Below, piece after piece: positions 38,086 to 46,321 of a stretch of 64,000 nt of DNA (position 1 is its first letter; each line of letters starts with the position of its first letter). This stretch comes from Arhodomonas sp051195215 (GTDB lineage Bacteria > Pseudomonadota > Gammaproteobacteria > Nitrococcales > Nitrococcaceae). The stretch covers positions 8,828 to 72,827 of the forward strand of contig NZ_JBNAZM010000023.1 of NCBI RefSeq assembly GCF_051195215.1, given 5' to 3'. Made by a program: the position numbers and the translations under genes. The notes below the pieces were generated by a model. It ran no database searches. It was not told where the DNA came from and was given only the letters and a program-made list of their open reading frames with translations.

Positions 38086-39052
38086 GAGTCATTCGCTACT
38101 CGTGCTACCCCATGTGCGCGTGCAGAACGCGAACGCCATCTCCAGCCCGTTGACTTGGGGATTTCCGGCGATGACCGCGTTCGCGGGCCTGATGCACCTG
38201 CTCGAACGCCGCCTTGCCGAGCGGGACGTCCCGCTCCTGTTCGAAGGAGTCGGCGTGGTGTGTCACCACTGCGAGCCCCAGGCGAGCCATCGCGGCTACA
38301 CCCACGCCTTCCACCTGACGCGGAACCCGCTGGACAGGGACGGCGACACCGCCGCCATCGTCGAGGAGGGGCGCGTGCATCTGGACGTCAGCCTGGTCTT
38401 CGCGGTGCTCGGCGATGCCTGCGCCGCGCCGGCGGAGGAGCGTGCCGCGGTCGCCCGGGAGGTCGGCGAGCTCCTGCTCACCCTGCGGGTGGCCGGCGGC
38501 ACGGTGCTGCCGGGCTCGCTCCAGGGGCGCCGCTGGAACGGCCCCGAGCTGATCCCCCTGGACGAGCGGGAGGATGAGCGCCGCCGGCAGTACAAGCGCC
38601 TGCTGCGGCGGTGGCTCCCCGGCTTCGCCCTCGTCTGCCGTGACGACGTGCTCCACGAGCGGCACGCGCAGATGTGTGCGGACGACCCGGACGCCACGCT
38701 GCTGGATGCCTGGCTCGACCTCTCGCGGCTGAACATGACCTGCCGTAGCGAAGATGATGACGGTGAGGAAACGATTCGCTGGGAGGCGCGCCGCCGGCCC
38801 GGATGGCTGGTGCCGATCCCCGTGGGTTACGGCGCCCTCGGGCCGCTGCAGGTGGGCGGCGACGTCCGCCGGGCCCGGGACGAGGCCACTCCGCTGCGCT
38901 TCGTCGAGAGCCTGTACTCCATCGGTCAGTGGGTGAGTCCCCATCGGCTGGACAGCCCGGAGAGGCTGCTATGGTACGTCGACAACCGGCTCGACGAGGG
39001 GCGCTACCGACTGCGCAACGACTACATCGACAACGCCGCCGAATTCGTCTGA
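38078..39052 (+). CDS. csy2: Csy2 (Cas5f) Cascade subunit
   Basis: 324-residue Cas5f. The N-terminus (LLVLPHVRVQNANAISSPLT, then WGFPAMTAFAGLMHLLER) is diagnostic. Later come RRWLPGFALVCRD, LGPLQ and FVESLYSIGQWVSPHRL. It binds the 5' handle of the crRNA with Cas8f. The gene starts inside the end of csy1. Confidence 0.95.
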   Translation: MSESHSLLVLPHVRVQNANAISSPLTWGFPAMTAFAGLMHLLERRLAERDVPLLFEGVGVVCHHCEPQASHRGYTHAFHLTRNPLDRDGDTAAIVEEGRVHLDVSLVFAVLGDACAAPAEERAAVAREVGELLLTLRVAGGTVLPGSLQGRRWNGPELIPLDEREDERRRQYKRLLRRWLPGFALVCRDDVLHERHAQMCADDPDATLLDAWLDLSRLNMTCRSEDDDGEETIRWEARRRPGWLVPIPVGYGALGPLQVGGDVRRARDEATPLRFVESLYSIGQWVSPHRLDSPERLLWYVDNRLDEGRYRLRNDYIDNAAEFV

Positions 39053-39077
39053 CCTGCACCAGGAAGGAGCCTGAACC

Positions 39078-40118
39078 ATGGCCAAGACCGCCGAGCTCAA
39101 GACCGCTTCCGTCCTCGCCTTCGAGCGCAAGCTCGATCCCTCCGACGCCCTCATGTTCGCCGGCCGCTGGAGCGAGCGTGGCAGCGCCACGCAGTGGCCC
39201 GGCATCGCCATTCGCGCGAAGTCCGTGCGCGGCACCATCTCCAACCGGCTCAAGGCGAAAGACCAAGACCCCGCGAAGATCGACGCCGCGATCCACAACC
39301 CCAACCTCCAGACCGTGGACGTCGCCGCCCTGCCCACGGATGCCGATACCCTGCTGACGCACTTCACGCTCAAGGTGCTCGGCGGTGCCGGCGAGCCCAC
39401 CGCCTGCAACAGCGCGGCCTATCACGAAAAGCTCCGGGCCGCGGTCGATGCCTACGAAACCGAGCACGGCTTCGACGAGCTGGCCCGGCGCTACGCCCAC
39501 AACCTCGCGAACGGGCGTTTCCTGTGGCGCAACCGCGTCGGCGCGGAGGCCGTCGAGGTCCGGGTGAGTCACCGCGAGCACGGCGAGCTCGCGGCGAGCT
39601 GGACATTCGACGCCCTCGAGCTCTCGGTGCGCGATTTCGAGCCCGCCGCCGGTGCCCGGGACGATCTTGCCGGCCTCGCTGCACTCATCCGCCAGGGGCT
39701 CGCCGGCGAGCGCCTCGTGCTCCTGGAGGTGAGCGCGTTCGCCCGGATGGGTGCCGGTCAGGAGGTCTTCCCCTCCCAGGAGCTCATCCTGGAGCGGGGG
39801 CGGAACGACAAGAGCAAGACGCTCTACAGCGTCAACGGCGTCGCGGGTATCCACTCCCAGAAGCTGGGCAACGCGATCCGCACCATCGATACCTGGTATC
39901 CGGAGGCGGACACCGCCGGGATCGGGCCCATCGCCGTCGAGCCCTACGGCTCCGTGACCACGCGGGGGACCGCGTACCGCCAGCCCCGGCAGAAGGTTGA
40001 CTTCTATTCGCTGCTGGATGACTGGCTGCTCAAGGATCGCAGGCCGGCGGTCACCGATCAGCACTACGTCATGGCCACCCTCATCCGCGGCGGCGTGTTC
40101 GGCGACAAGGCGGAGTGA
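39078..40118 (+). CDS. csy3: Csy3 (Cas7f) Cascade backbone subunit
   Basis: 346-residue Cas7f, present in six copies along the crRNA in the I-F complex. It shows ASVLAFERKLDPSDALMFAG, the NGRFLWRNRVGAEAVEV motif, QEVFPSQELIL and the C-terminal RPAVTDQHYVMATLIRGGVF. AAGGAG lies 9 bases upstream of the ATG. It is followed 4 bases later by csy4. Confidence 0.96.
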   Translation: MAKTAELKTASVLAFERKLDPSDALMFAGRWSERGSATQWPGIAIRAKSVRGTISNRLKAKDQDPAKIDAAIHNPNLQTVDVAALPTDADTLLTHFTLKVLGGAGEPTACNSAAYHEKLRAAVDAYETEHGFDELARRYAHNLANGRFLWRNRVGAEAVEVRVSHREHGELAASWTFDALELSVRDFEPAAGARDDLAGLAALIRQGLAGERLVLLEVSAFARMGAGQEVFPSQELILERGRNDKSKTLYSVNGVAGIHSQKLGNAIRTIDTWYPEADTAGIGPIAVEPYGSVTTRGTAYRQPRQKVDFYSLLDDWLLKDRRPAVTDQHYVMATLIRGGVFGDKAE

Positions 40119-40122
40119 GGTG

Positions 40123-40689
40123 ATGCTGGATCACTACCTGGACATCCGCGTTCTGCCGGACCCGGAGTTTCAGCAGTCCATGCTGCTCGGCGCACTGGTG
40201 AGCAAGCTGCACCGGGGGCTGGTGGGCATTGACGCCGACGATATCGGCATCAGCTTCCCCGCCCATCGGACCGACCCCCGCACGCTGGGCGACGTGCTGC
40301 GGCTCCACGGAACGGCCGACCGGCTCCATGAGCTGACCGCGGCCCGCTGGCTTGCCGGGATGCGTGACCATGTCGATCACGACGAGATCCGGTCCGTACC
40401 CGACGGGATCGTCCACCGGGTCGTCCGGCGCCGGCAGTACAAGACCAACGCCGAGCGACTGCGCCGTCGCCGCATGCGCCGGCATGGCGAAACCTACGAG
40501 CAGGCCTGCGTCCAGGTCCCGGACAGCGTCGAGCGGACGGTGACGACCCCCTTCGTCACCGTCCGCAGCAGCAGCACCGGCCGGGCGTTCGGGCTGTTCA
40601 TCGAGCACGGAGACTGCGTCCCTGACCCCGTGCCCGGCGCCTTCAACACCTACGGGCTCAGCCGTACGGCCACCGTGCCGTGGTTCTGA
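40123..40689 (+). CDS. csy4: Csy4 (Cas6f) crRNA-processing endoribonuclease
   Basis: 188-residue Cas6f. It begins MLDHYLDIRVLPDPEF, and His30 in SKLHRGLVG aligns with the catalytic His29 of the Pseudomonas enzyme. The arginine-rich RNA-binding helix ERLRRRRMRRHGE and the FVTVRSSSTGRAF and YGLSRTATVPWF segments are all present. It cuts pre-crRNA just 3' of the repeat hairpin and stays bound. The array starts 131 bases after its stop. Confidence 0.97.
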   Translation: MLDHYLDIRVLPDPEFQQSMLLGALVSKLHRGLVGIDADDIGISFPAHRTDPRTLGDVLRLHGTADRLHELTAARWLAGMRDHVDHDEIRSVPDGIVHRVVRRRQYKTNAERLRRRRMRRHGETYEQACVQVPDSVERTVTTPFVTVRSSSTGRAFGLFIEHGDCVPDPVPGAFNTYGLSRTATVPWF

Positions 40690-40819
40690 CCCTTTTTCCG
40701 GTGGCCGATAATCTGACCCCATGAATCAGTCATTTAGCAAGGTGCCTGAAAAATGGGTCAACGGCCGCCGGACCCTCGTTGTTCTTTAACAAACAGGGAC
40801 TTGTCGCTGATAGACTCTA
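40690..40819 (+). promoter_or_regulatory. CRISPR leader
   Basis: 130-base A+T-richer segment between csy4 and the first repeat. It contains an IHF-type site at 40724-40736. It also holds an imperfect inverted repeat: TGACCCTTTTTC just after csy4, and GAAAAATGGGTCA at about 40749-40761. Spacer order and repeat decay at the far end agree with this being the leader side. Confidence 0.75.
40724..40736 (+). promoter_or_regulatory. IHF-binding site candidate in the CRISPR leader
   Basis: AATCAGTCATTTA matches the IHF consensus WATCARNNNNTTR at every position, 84 bases ahead of the first repeat. IHF bending of the leader is known to assist spacer integration in I-F systems. Confidence 0.55.
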
Positions 40820-42472
40820 GTTGGCTGCCGCACAGGCAGCTCAGAAATTGTCGTCTTCCTTGGTGGACTCTTCCTTGAGGTTGGCTGCCGCACAGGCAGC
40901 TCAGAAAATGCCGATTCCGTAGCCGATATCCGCGACGATGTTGGCTGCCGCACAGGCAGCTCAGAAAATCTATATGAATGGCACTGAGGCCGTCGGGGCG
41001 TTGGCTGCCGCACAGGCAGCTCAGAAACTCACGATCAGCGGCGTCGAGCATGGCAACCAGTTGGCTGCCGCACAGGCAGCTCAGAAAACGGCCCCGATGA
41101 AGAAACGGTCAGCCGAAACCGTTGGCTGCCGCACAGGCAGCTCAGAAATCCTCCTTCTCTATGCCCGAAGCCCGCACTGCGGTTGGCTGCCGCACAGGCA
41201 GCTCAGAAAATGAGGGGGCGCGCACCCGCGGCAGACAGGAGGTTGGCTGCCGCACAGGCAGCTCAGAAAACTATAATCACCTTTCGCGACCGCAGCCGAG
41301 TGTTGGCTGCCGCACAGGCAGCTCAGAAAACTCTGGGTGTTTGGGTAGATCGAGCCAATCGCTTGGCTGCCGCACAGGCAGCTCAGAAAACCGCCATCCA
41401 CGCCGATTCCGCTACCGGCCGGTTGGCTGCCGCACAGGCAGCTCAGAAAAGTAGGTGCGGACGTCAATGGTGTGTATCACAAGTTGGCTGCCGCACAGGC
41501 AGCTCAGAAAAACCCAGAGTCGCCGCCACGATACGTGCCTTAGTTGGCTGCCGCACAGGCAGCTCAGAAAAAGTGCTGGTCCGTGGTGGGGCACAGAACT
41601 CGGTTGGCTGCCGCACAGGCAGCTCAGAAATTGATGAAGTGTATTGGGAAAACCGAGGCTTTGTTGGCTGCCGCACAGGCAGCTCAGAAAATGTCAGTGA
41701 GCGTGGCGTCCTCCAGATCCTCGTTGGCTGCCGCACAGGCAGCTCAGAAATGGTGCGCAACGCCAAAGGGGCGGTGATTGGCGTTGGCTGCCGCACAGGC
41801 AGCTCAGAAATGGTCGAGAAGGGTCTGCCGGACCTCGTCGCAGTTGGCTGCCGCACAGGCAGCTCAGAAAGCTAGGTGGCGGATCAAACTGTCGGCTCGC
41901 TCGTTGGCTGCCGCACAGGCAGCTCAGAAAGTCCGGATAGACCACCACGAGCGCGGAGTGCTGTTGGCTGCCGCACAGGCAGCTCAGAAAATCTTGCTCG
42001 GCGGTTACGGACCAGCCGTTATGTTGGCTGCCGCACAGGCAGCTCAGAAAAGACGTCGGCATACCGTGACACCGCGGCGCATCGTTGGCTGCCGCACAGG
42101 CAGCTCAGAAACGTTGTTGCTGCATCGTGCTGGCGCTCTACATGTTGGCTGCCGCACAGGCAGCTCAGAAAGTGTTCTCCCGGGAGTACACCTGGCAAAA
42201 CTGGTTGGCTGCCGCACAGGCAGCTCAGAAATCCAGCACCGGCCGCTCGTAGCTGAAGTCGACGTTGGCTGCCGCACAGGCAGCTCAGAAAGCCGTGCGC
42301 AGCCTGTTGAGATTCTGTTGCAGGTTGGCTGCCGCACAGGCAGCTCAGAAATTCTAGGAGTGATGCGGTGGAGCAAGTCCTCTCGTTGGCTGCCGCACAG
42401 GCAGCTCAGAAAAGGATGGAACGGGCCCGTTTGGCCATTGCTTCGTTGGCTGCCGCACAGGCAGCTCAGAAA
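40820..42472 (+). CRISPR. subtype I-F CRISPR array, 28 near-identical repeats
   Basis: 28-bp repeats starting GTTGGCTGCC and ending CTCAGAAA, with the stem CTGCC/GGCAG around a GCACA loop recognised by Csy4; the 5' handle would be CTCAGAAA. Repeats occur every 60 bases with 32-base spacers, except five 33-base spacers (before repeats at 41121, 41182, 41483, 42084 and 42385). All 28 copies look identical except the one at 41362, which begins with C instead of G. Transcription runs in the plus direction, from the leader next to csy4. The open reading frames through the array (LAAAQAAQK repeats) are artefacts of the 60-base period. Confidence 0.98.
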
Positions 42473-42492
42473 ATAGCACCTCGAAATCCAGT

Positions 42493-42512
42493 AATCCGGA
42501 CATGTCCGGATT
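42493..42512. terminator. terminator-like perfect palindrome in the last long spacer
   Basis: AATCCGGACATGTCCGGATT is a perfect 20-bp palindrome inside an over-long (46-base) interval between the last regular repeat and the next, older repeat. The stem continues into TTTTG, giving an 8-bp stem, a CATG loop and a short T run. It could end pre-crRNA transcription. Confidence 0.5.
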
Positions 42513-42518
42513 TTGAAA

Positions 42519-42606
42519 GTTCGCTGCCGTGTAGGCAGCTCAGAAAGAGTCGCGCGATGGGTGGCCATCCCGGTAGGCGTTCGCTGCCGCGTAGGCAGAT
42601 CGAAGA
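42519..42606 (+). CRISPR. two divergent repeats at the leader-distal end
   Basis: The repeat at 42519-42546 begins GTTCGCTGCCG with a GTGTA loop and keeps the CTCAGAAA end. The repeat at 42579-42606 is further decayed (GTTCGCTGCCGCG, then GGCAGATCGAAGAA). They are separated by a 32-base spacer. Both resemble the general I-F consensus (GTTCACTGCCG...) more than the main array does, as expected of an older array end. Confidence 0.85.
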
Positions 42607-42734
42607 AGTAGATATACGGATGCGCTTGTGCCCATTTCGTGTTCGCCGAACCCGACGAAGCGCTCTGTGTCGCTATGGCCACAAGTGGTTCGGTTACTCC
42701 GGCGTCTGCCGCGTGCGTTCAGTTTGAGAATCGT

Positions 42735-43262
42735 CTATCTGACATAGGCCAGCAATGCCGGCAGCAGCGCGAACCGCAGCAGTGTGGAGAGCACGATCAT
42801 GCCGGCGATGTCCTCCACCGGGCCGTCGTAGCGCTCAGTGAAGAGATAGTTGAACATGGCCACCGGCATTGTGCACTGGAGGATAAGGGTGCCTGCGGCC
42901 ACGGGGCTCAGGTCGAAGCCGTGTGCGCCGCTGTGGACAGCGTTGCTCGTCGCTCATGTAGACCTTGCTACACCACGCTCCTCGTGCCACTGACCGTCGA
43001 GGCGAGTGACTCGGAATATCGCAAGCCTGTTGTGGCGGCATACCACGAAGGCCTGTCGAAGCGAACAACGGCGCACACGGTTACTGAGACCTGACGATGC
43101 GTTCGAAAAGGTTAGTAAGACCAGCGCCGGGGTGCCCACGTTCATTACCAGCGCCCCGAGGAAGCGCCGGTGGAATCCCGACACCCGGGCGATGAGCAGC
43201 CCGGGTGCCGGGATCAGGAAGCCCGGCGCGACCGTGGGAGGATGGCGGTGTACCTCCAGGCG
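42735..43262 (-). pseudogene. broken AEC-family (auxin efflux carrier-like) transporter gene
   Basis: Two pieces of one AEC permease survive on the minus strand. The N-terminal piece (about 43262-43115) reads PGLLIARVSGFHRRFLGALV and MNVGTPALVLLTF. The C-terminal piece (about 42925-42735) reads GTLILQCTMPVAMFNYLF, then AGMIVLSTLLRFALLPALLAYV, and ends in TAG. Most of the roughly 300-residue protein is missing. The first residues (LTNAWRYTAILP) are in a different frame from the rest, so there is a frameshift as well. The middle is replaced by a decayed copy of the miniature element. It lies directly downstream of tctA. Confidence 0.75.
42935..43117. mobile_element. decayed miniature element inside the AEC pseudogene
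   Basis: GCGTTGCTCGTCGCTCATGTAG, read in two parts (GCGTTGCTC and CGCTCATGTAG), followed by GCTACACCACGC, parallels the reverse complement of the core of the elements at 50857 and 62493. The right end CTGACGATGCG...AAGGTTAGTA resembles their terminal repeat. The left terminal repeat is missing. The call rests on eye alignment of diverged sequence. Confidence 0.5.
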
Positions 43263-43266
43263 TTTG

Positions 43267-44760
43267 TCAGCCCCGCTGCTGCCCCAGGCGTCGAATGATG
43301 GTGGGGGCGAACAGGCCCACCAGTGCCATGGTCCACAGCGTCACCGACAGCGGGCTGGAGAGCAGTGTCGTCCAGTCGCCGTCGCTCAGGGTGAGCGCCC
43401 GTCGCAAGTTGGTTTCCATGGGCTGGCCGAGCACCAGTCCGAGCACCACGGGCACCAGCGAGATGTCGAGCTTGCGCAGGATGTAGCCGAGCACCCCGAA
43501 GAACACCATGGTGAGGATATCGAAAGGGCTGTGGCTGATGGAGTAGATGCCCACGAAGCCCACCAGGGTGACCAGTGGCATCAGTACCCACGAGGGTACG
43601 GAAAGCAACCGTACGAACAGCCCTACCAGCGGCAGGTTCATGACCAGCAGGACCACGTTGGCCACGTACAGCGCGGCGATCAGGCCCCACACCAGCGCCG
43701 GTTGCTGCTCGAAGAGCATCGGTCCAGGGGTCACGCCCAGTGAGACCAGCATGGCGAGGAGAATGGCCGTCGTGGCGCTGGCGGGTACGCCCAGGGAGAG
43801 CAGGGGCACCAGACCGCCGCTCACGCCGGCGTTATTGCCGGCTTCCGGGGCGGCTACGCCGCGCTTGTCGCCGTTGCCGAAATCGCCGTTTCGGCCATTG
43901 ATGCGCTTCTCCAGGGCATAGGCCAGAAAGGCGCCGAGCGCGGCCCCGGCGCCGGGGAGCACGCCGCCGATGAAGCCCACGACGCTGGAGCGGATCATCG
44001 TCCAGCCGGTGCCGGCGACTTCCTTGATGGCCTTGCTGACGCGGCCGAGGCGAACCGGCTCGTGGGTGCCGGCGAGGTGCATGTCGATGAAGACCATCAG
44101 CTCGCTCACCGCGAACAGGCCCACCAGGGCCACGATGAAGTCGATGCCCTCGTAGAGCTCCAGGAAGCCGAACGTGTAGCGCGCCACGCCGCTGCCCGGG
44201 TCGATGCCCACGGTGGCGAACATCAGCCCCAGCAGTGTCGCCACCAGGGTCTTCACCGCGTTGGAGCCGGAGATGCCGGTGATGGTGGAGAAAGCGAGCA
44301 CGTAAAGCGCGAAGTATTCCGGCGGCCCGAAGCGGATGGCGAAGCCGGCGAGCAGCGGGGCGAAGAACATCAGCGCAACGATGGAGATGGTCGCACCCAC
44401 GAACGAGGCCACCGCGGAGATGGCGAGTGCGGCCTCTCCTCGGCCCTGGCGGGCCATGGGATAGCCGTCCAGCGTGGTCATGATCGCCGGCTCGTCGCCG
44501 GGGATGTTGAGCATGATGCTGGAGATGCGCCCGCCGTACATGGCGCCGTAGTACACGCACACCAGCAGGATCATGGCGGAGTCGGCGGGCAGGCCCAGGC
44601 TGAACACCAGCGGAATGAGGATGGCGATGCCGTTGGCCGGGCCGAGCCCCGGCAGCGCGCCGATGAGCGTGCCGGCGAACGCGCCGAGCAGCCCGAGGGC
44701 GATATTGGTGGGCGTAAGCGCCACCGCGAAGCCCTGGAGCAGCAGGTCGAATGTCTCCAT
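43267..44760 (-). CDS. tctA: tripartite tricarboxylate transporter, large membrane subunit
   Basis: 497-residue TctA with about 11-12 membrane helices. The family block GALPGLGPANGIAILIPL is near the N-terminus, then SIMLNIPGDEPAIMTTLDGYPMA in parts, and the GVLPGAGAALGAFLAYALE and SLGVPASATTAILLAML repeats. It forms the channel of a sodium-driven, binding-protein-dependent importer for tricarboxylates or other carboxylates. ATG 44760 begins METFDLLLQGF, the normal start. It follows tctB with a 1-base gap. Confidence 0.96.
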   Translation of the reverse strand: METFDLLLQGFAVALTPTNIALGLLGAFAGTLIGALPGLGPANGIAILIPLVFSLGLPADSAMILLVCVYYGAMYGGRISSIMLNIPGDEPAIMTTLDGYPMARQGRGEAALAISAVASFVGATISIVALMFFAPLLAGFAIRFGPPEYFALYVLAFSTITGISGSNAVKTLVATLLGLMFATVGIDPGSGVARYTFGFLELYEGIDFIVALVGLFAVSELMVFIDMHLAGTHEPVRLGRVSKAIKEVAGTGWTMIRSSVVGFIGGVLPGAGAALGAFLAYALEKRINGRNGDFGNGDKRGVAAPEAGNNAGVSGGLVPLLSLGVPASATTAILLAMLVSLGVTPGPMLFEQQPALVWGLIAALYVANVVLLVMNLPLVGLFVRLLSVPSWVLMPLVTLVGFVGIYSISHSPFDILTMVFFGVLGYILRKLDISLVPVVLGLVLGQPMETNLRRALTLSDGDWTTLLSSPLSVTLWTMALVGLFAPTIIRRLGQQRG

Positions 44761-44761
44761 G

Positions 44762-45196
44762 TCAGCCTCCGTAGAGGGTGCCGGTGGGCAGCGGCAGGCC
44801 CAGCACCCAGTCGAAGAGCCCGAACAGCGCCACGCTACCGCCGACGCCGAGGATGCCGGCACGCAGCCACGTGGTGCCGAGCTGCACGGCGATCACCGCG
44901 ATGACTGCGGCGGTGGAAAGCACGAAGCCCAGCGGCTCCAGGGCGAAGGCGTAGCCGATGAGCACCGCTACGGCGATGATCTGGTGGAGCAGTGCGGCGC
45001 CCCGCGGCCAATCGGCCTCCGGGCCGGGGCGGACGATGAGGTAGATGCTGGTCACGCCCAGGAGCACGGCGAGCAGCGTGGGGAAGGACGCGGGGCCGAG
45101 CGGCTCCGAAACGAAGCCGCTCGTGTAACCCCGCGCCGCGATCCCGTAGCCGACCGCCAGGGCGAAGAGCAGCACCCCGGTGATACGGTCGCTCAC
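44762..45196 (-). CDS. tctB: tripartite tricarboxylate transporter, small membrane subunit
   Basis: 144-residue protein with four predicted membrane helices, the TctB size and layout: SDRITGVLLFALAVGYGIAA at the start, FVSEPLGPASFPTLLAVLLG after the first helix, and a C-terminal helix pair near SVALFGLFDWVLG. It pairs with TctA. It lies 10 bases after tctC, so tctC-tctB-tctA form one operon. Confidence 0.92.
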   Translation of the reverse strand: MSDRITGVLLFALAVGYGIAARGYTSGFVSEPLGPASFPTLLAVLLGVTSIYLIVRPGPEADWPRGAALLHQIIAVAVLIGYAFALEPLGFVLSTAAVIAVIAVQLGTTWLRAGILGVGGSVALFGLFDWVLGLPLPTGTLYGG

Positions 45197-45206
45197 GGGT
45201 TGTCCT

Positions 45207-46181
45207 CTACTGCAGCAGGCCGATTTCCTGGGAGAGCTCGCGCAGGTCGTTCACCTGCTGGTCGACGAACTGCTCCATGTCTTCGCCGCTGCGCTGGAAG
45301 GGCACCAGGCCATTCTTGCTCATGGCCTCCTTCCAGGCGTCGGACTCGTAGAGGGATTCCAGGGCGTCGACCCAGTACTGGTAGGCCTCGTCGCTGACGT
45401 CACCGCCCATGTAGAACCCGCGCCAGTTCGCACCGACCACGTCGAAGCCCTGCTCGCGGGCGGTGGGCAGCTCCGAGAACTGGTCGGGCAGGCGTTCGTC
45501 GGCAAGCACGCCGAGGATGCGGATCTTGCCGGCGTCGATCTGGCCGGTGAGCTCGGAGATATCGCCGGTGAAGGCCTGGATGTGGCCACCGATCATCTGG
45601 GTAAGCGCGGTGCCGCCGTTGTTGAACGACACGTACTTGACGTTGCGGACGTTGTCCACACCGGCTTCCTTGGCGAGCATCAGCACCTTCATGTGGTCCC
45701 AGCCGCCCACGGCGCTACCGCCGCCGAAGGCCACCTGGCGCGGGTTGTCCTTGACCGCTGCCATGAGGTCGCCGAGGTCCTCATAGGGCGAGTCCGCGGC
45801 CACGGCGATGGCGCCGAAGTCAGCACCGAGCGAGCCTACCCAGCGGGTCTGGTCGGCACTGAGACCGGCGAACTTGTTCTGGGCGAGACGGCTGGTGGTA
45901 GCGGTACTCGCGGCGACCAGCAGGTTGTTGTCGTCGGCGCGCTTGCCGACAACGTAACCGTAGGCCACGCCGCCACCGGCGCCGGCCATGTTGGTCACCG
46001 TCACCGATCCGGGTACCAGATCGAGCTCGCTCAAGATGCGGCCCACCGAGCGGCAGGTGAAGTCCCAGCCACCACCGGGATCCGCGGGCGCGATGCATTC
46101 GACCTTACTGGGCTCGAAAGCGTGGGCGGCGGGCACGGCCAGAGCGGCGGCCAGGGCGATACGCGTCAACCATTGGTGCAT
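45207..46181 (-). CDS. tctC: tripartite tricarboxylate transporter binding protein (first copy)
   Basis: 324-residue periplasmic TctC/Bug-type protein. The signal peptide ends PAAHAFEP, followed by VECIAPADPGGGWDFTCRSV and PGSVTVTNMAGAGGGVAYGYV. The carboxylate-binding loops lie around ASTATTSRLAQ and FGGGSAVGGWDHMKVLML. It captures the substrate for TctAB. A TctD-box candidate lies 80-113 bases upstream of the start, matching that of the second copy. The substrate could be citrate or another di/tricarboxylate. Confidence 0.93.
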   Translation of the reverse strand: MHQWLTRIALAAALAVPAAHAFEPSKVECIAPADPGGGWDFTCRSVGRILSELDLVPGSVTVTNMAGAGGGVAYGYVVGKRADDNNLLVAASTATTSRLAQNKFAGLSADQTRWVGSLGADFGAIAVAADSPYEDLGDLMAAVKDNPRQVAFGGGSAVGGWDHMKVLMLAKEAGVDNVRNVKYVSFNNGGTALTQMIGGHIQAFTGDISELTGQIDAGKIRILGVLADERLPDQFSELPTAREQGFDVVGANWRGFYMGGDVSDEAYQYWVDALESLYESDAWKEAMSKNGLVPFQRSGEDMEQFVDQQVNDLRELSQEIGLLQ

Positions 46182-46260
46182 GGTTGTCTCCTCCTAAATG
46201 GCTTTGTGTCGCACGCACCCGCACACGCTTGAAACGGGGTAATGGAGCGGGTGTAGGAAG

Positions 46261-46294
46261 AACCCTACCCGGCTAAGCTGTCATCCACCTGTCA
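46261..46294 (-). promoter_or_regulatory. TctD-box candidate upstream of tctC
   Basis: AACCCTACC (46261-46269) and two copies of CTGTCA 11 bases apart (46278-46283 and 46289-46294). Tandem half-sites one helical turn apart are typical of OmpR-family regulators such as TctD. The same arrangement, with the same 17-base offset, precedes the second tctC copy. Confidence 0.65.
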
Positions 46295-46321
46295 GCGCGG
46301 GTACTGCCGGCACCGACGGCA

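Noticed and set aside
40820..42606. Several open frames with repeated LAAAQAAQK or FLSCLCGSQ units
   Set aside because: They are translations of the CRISPR repeat, kept open because the 60-base period is a multiple of three.
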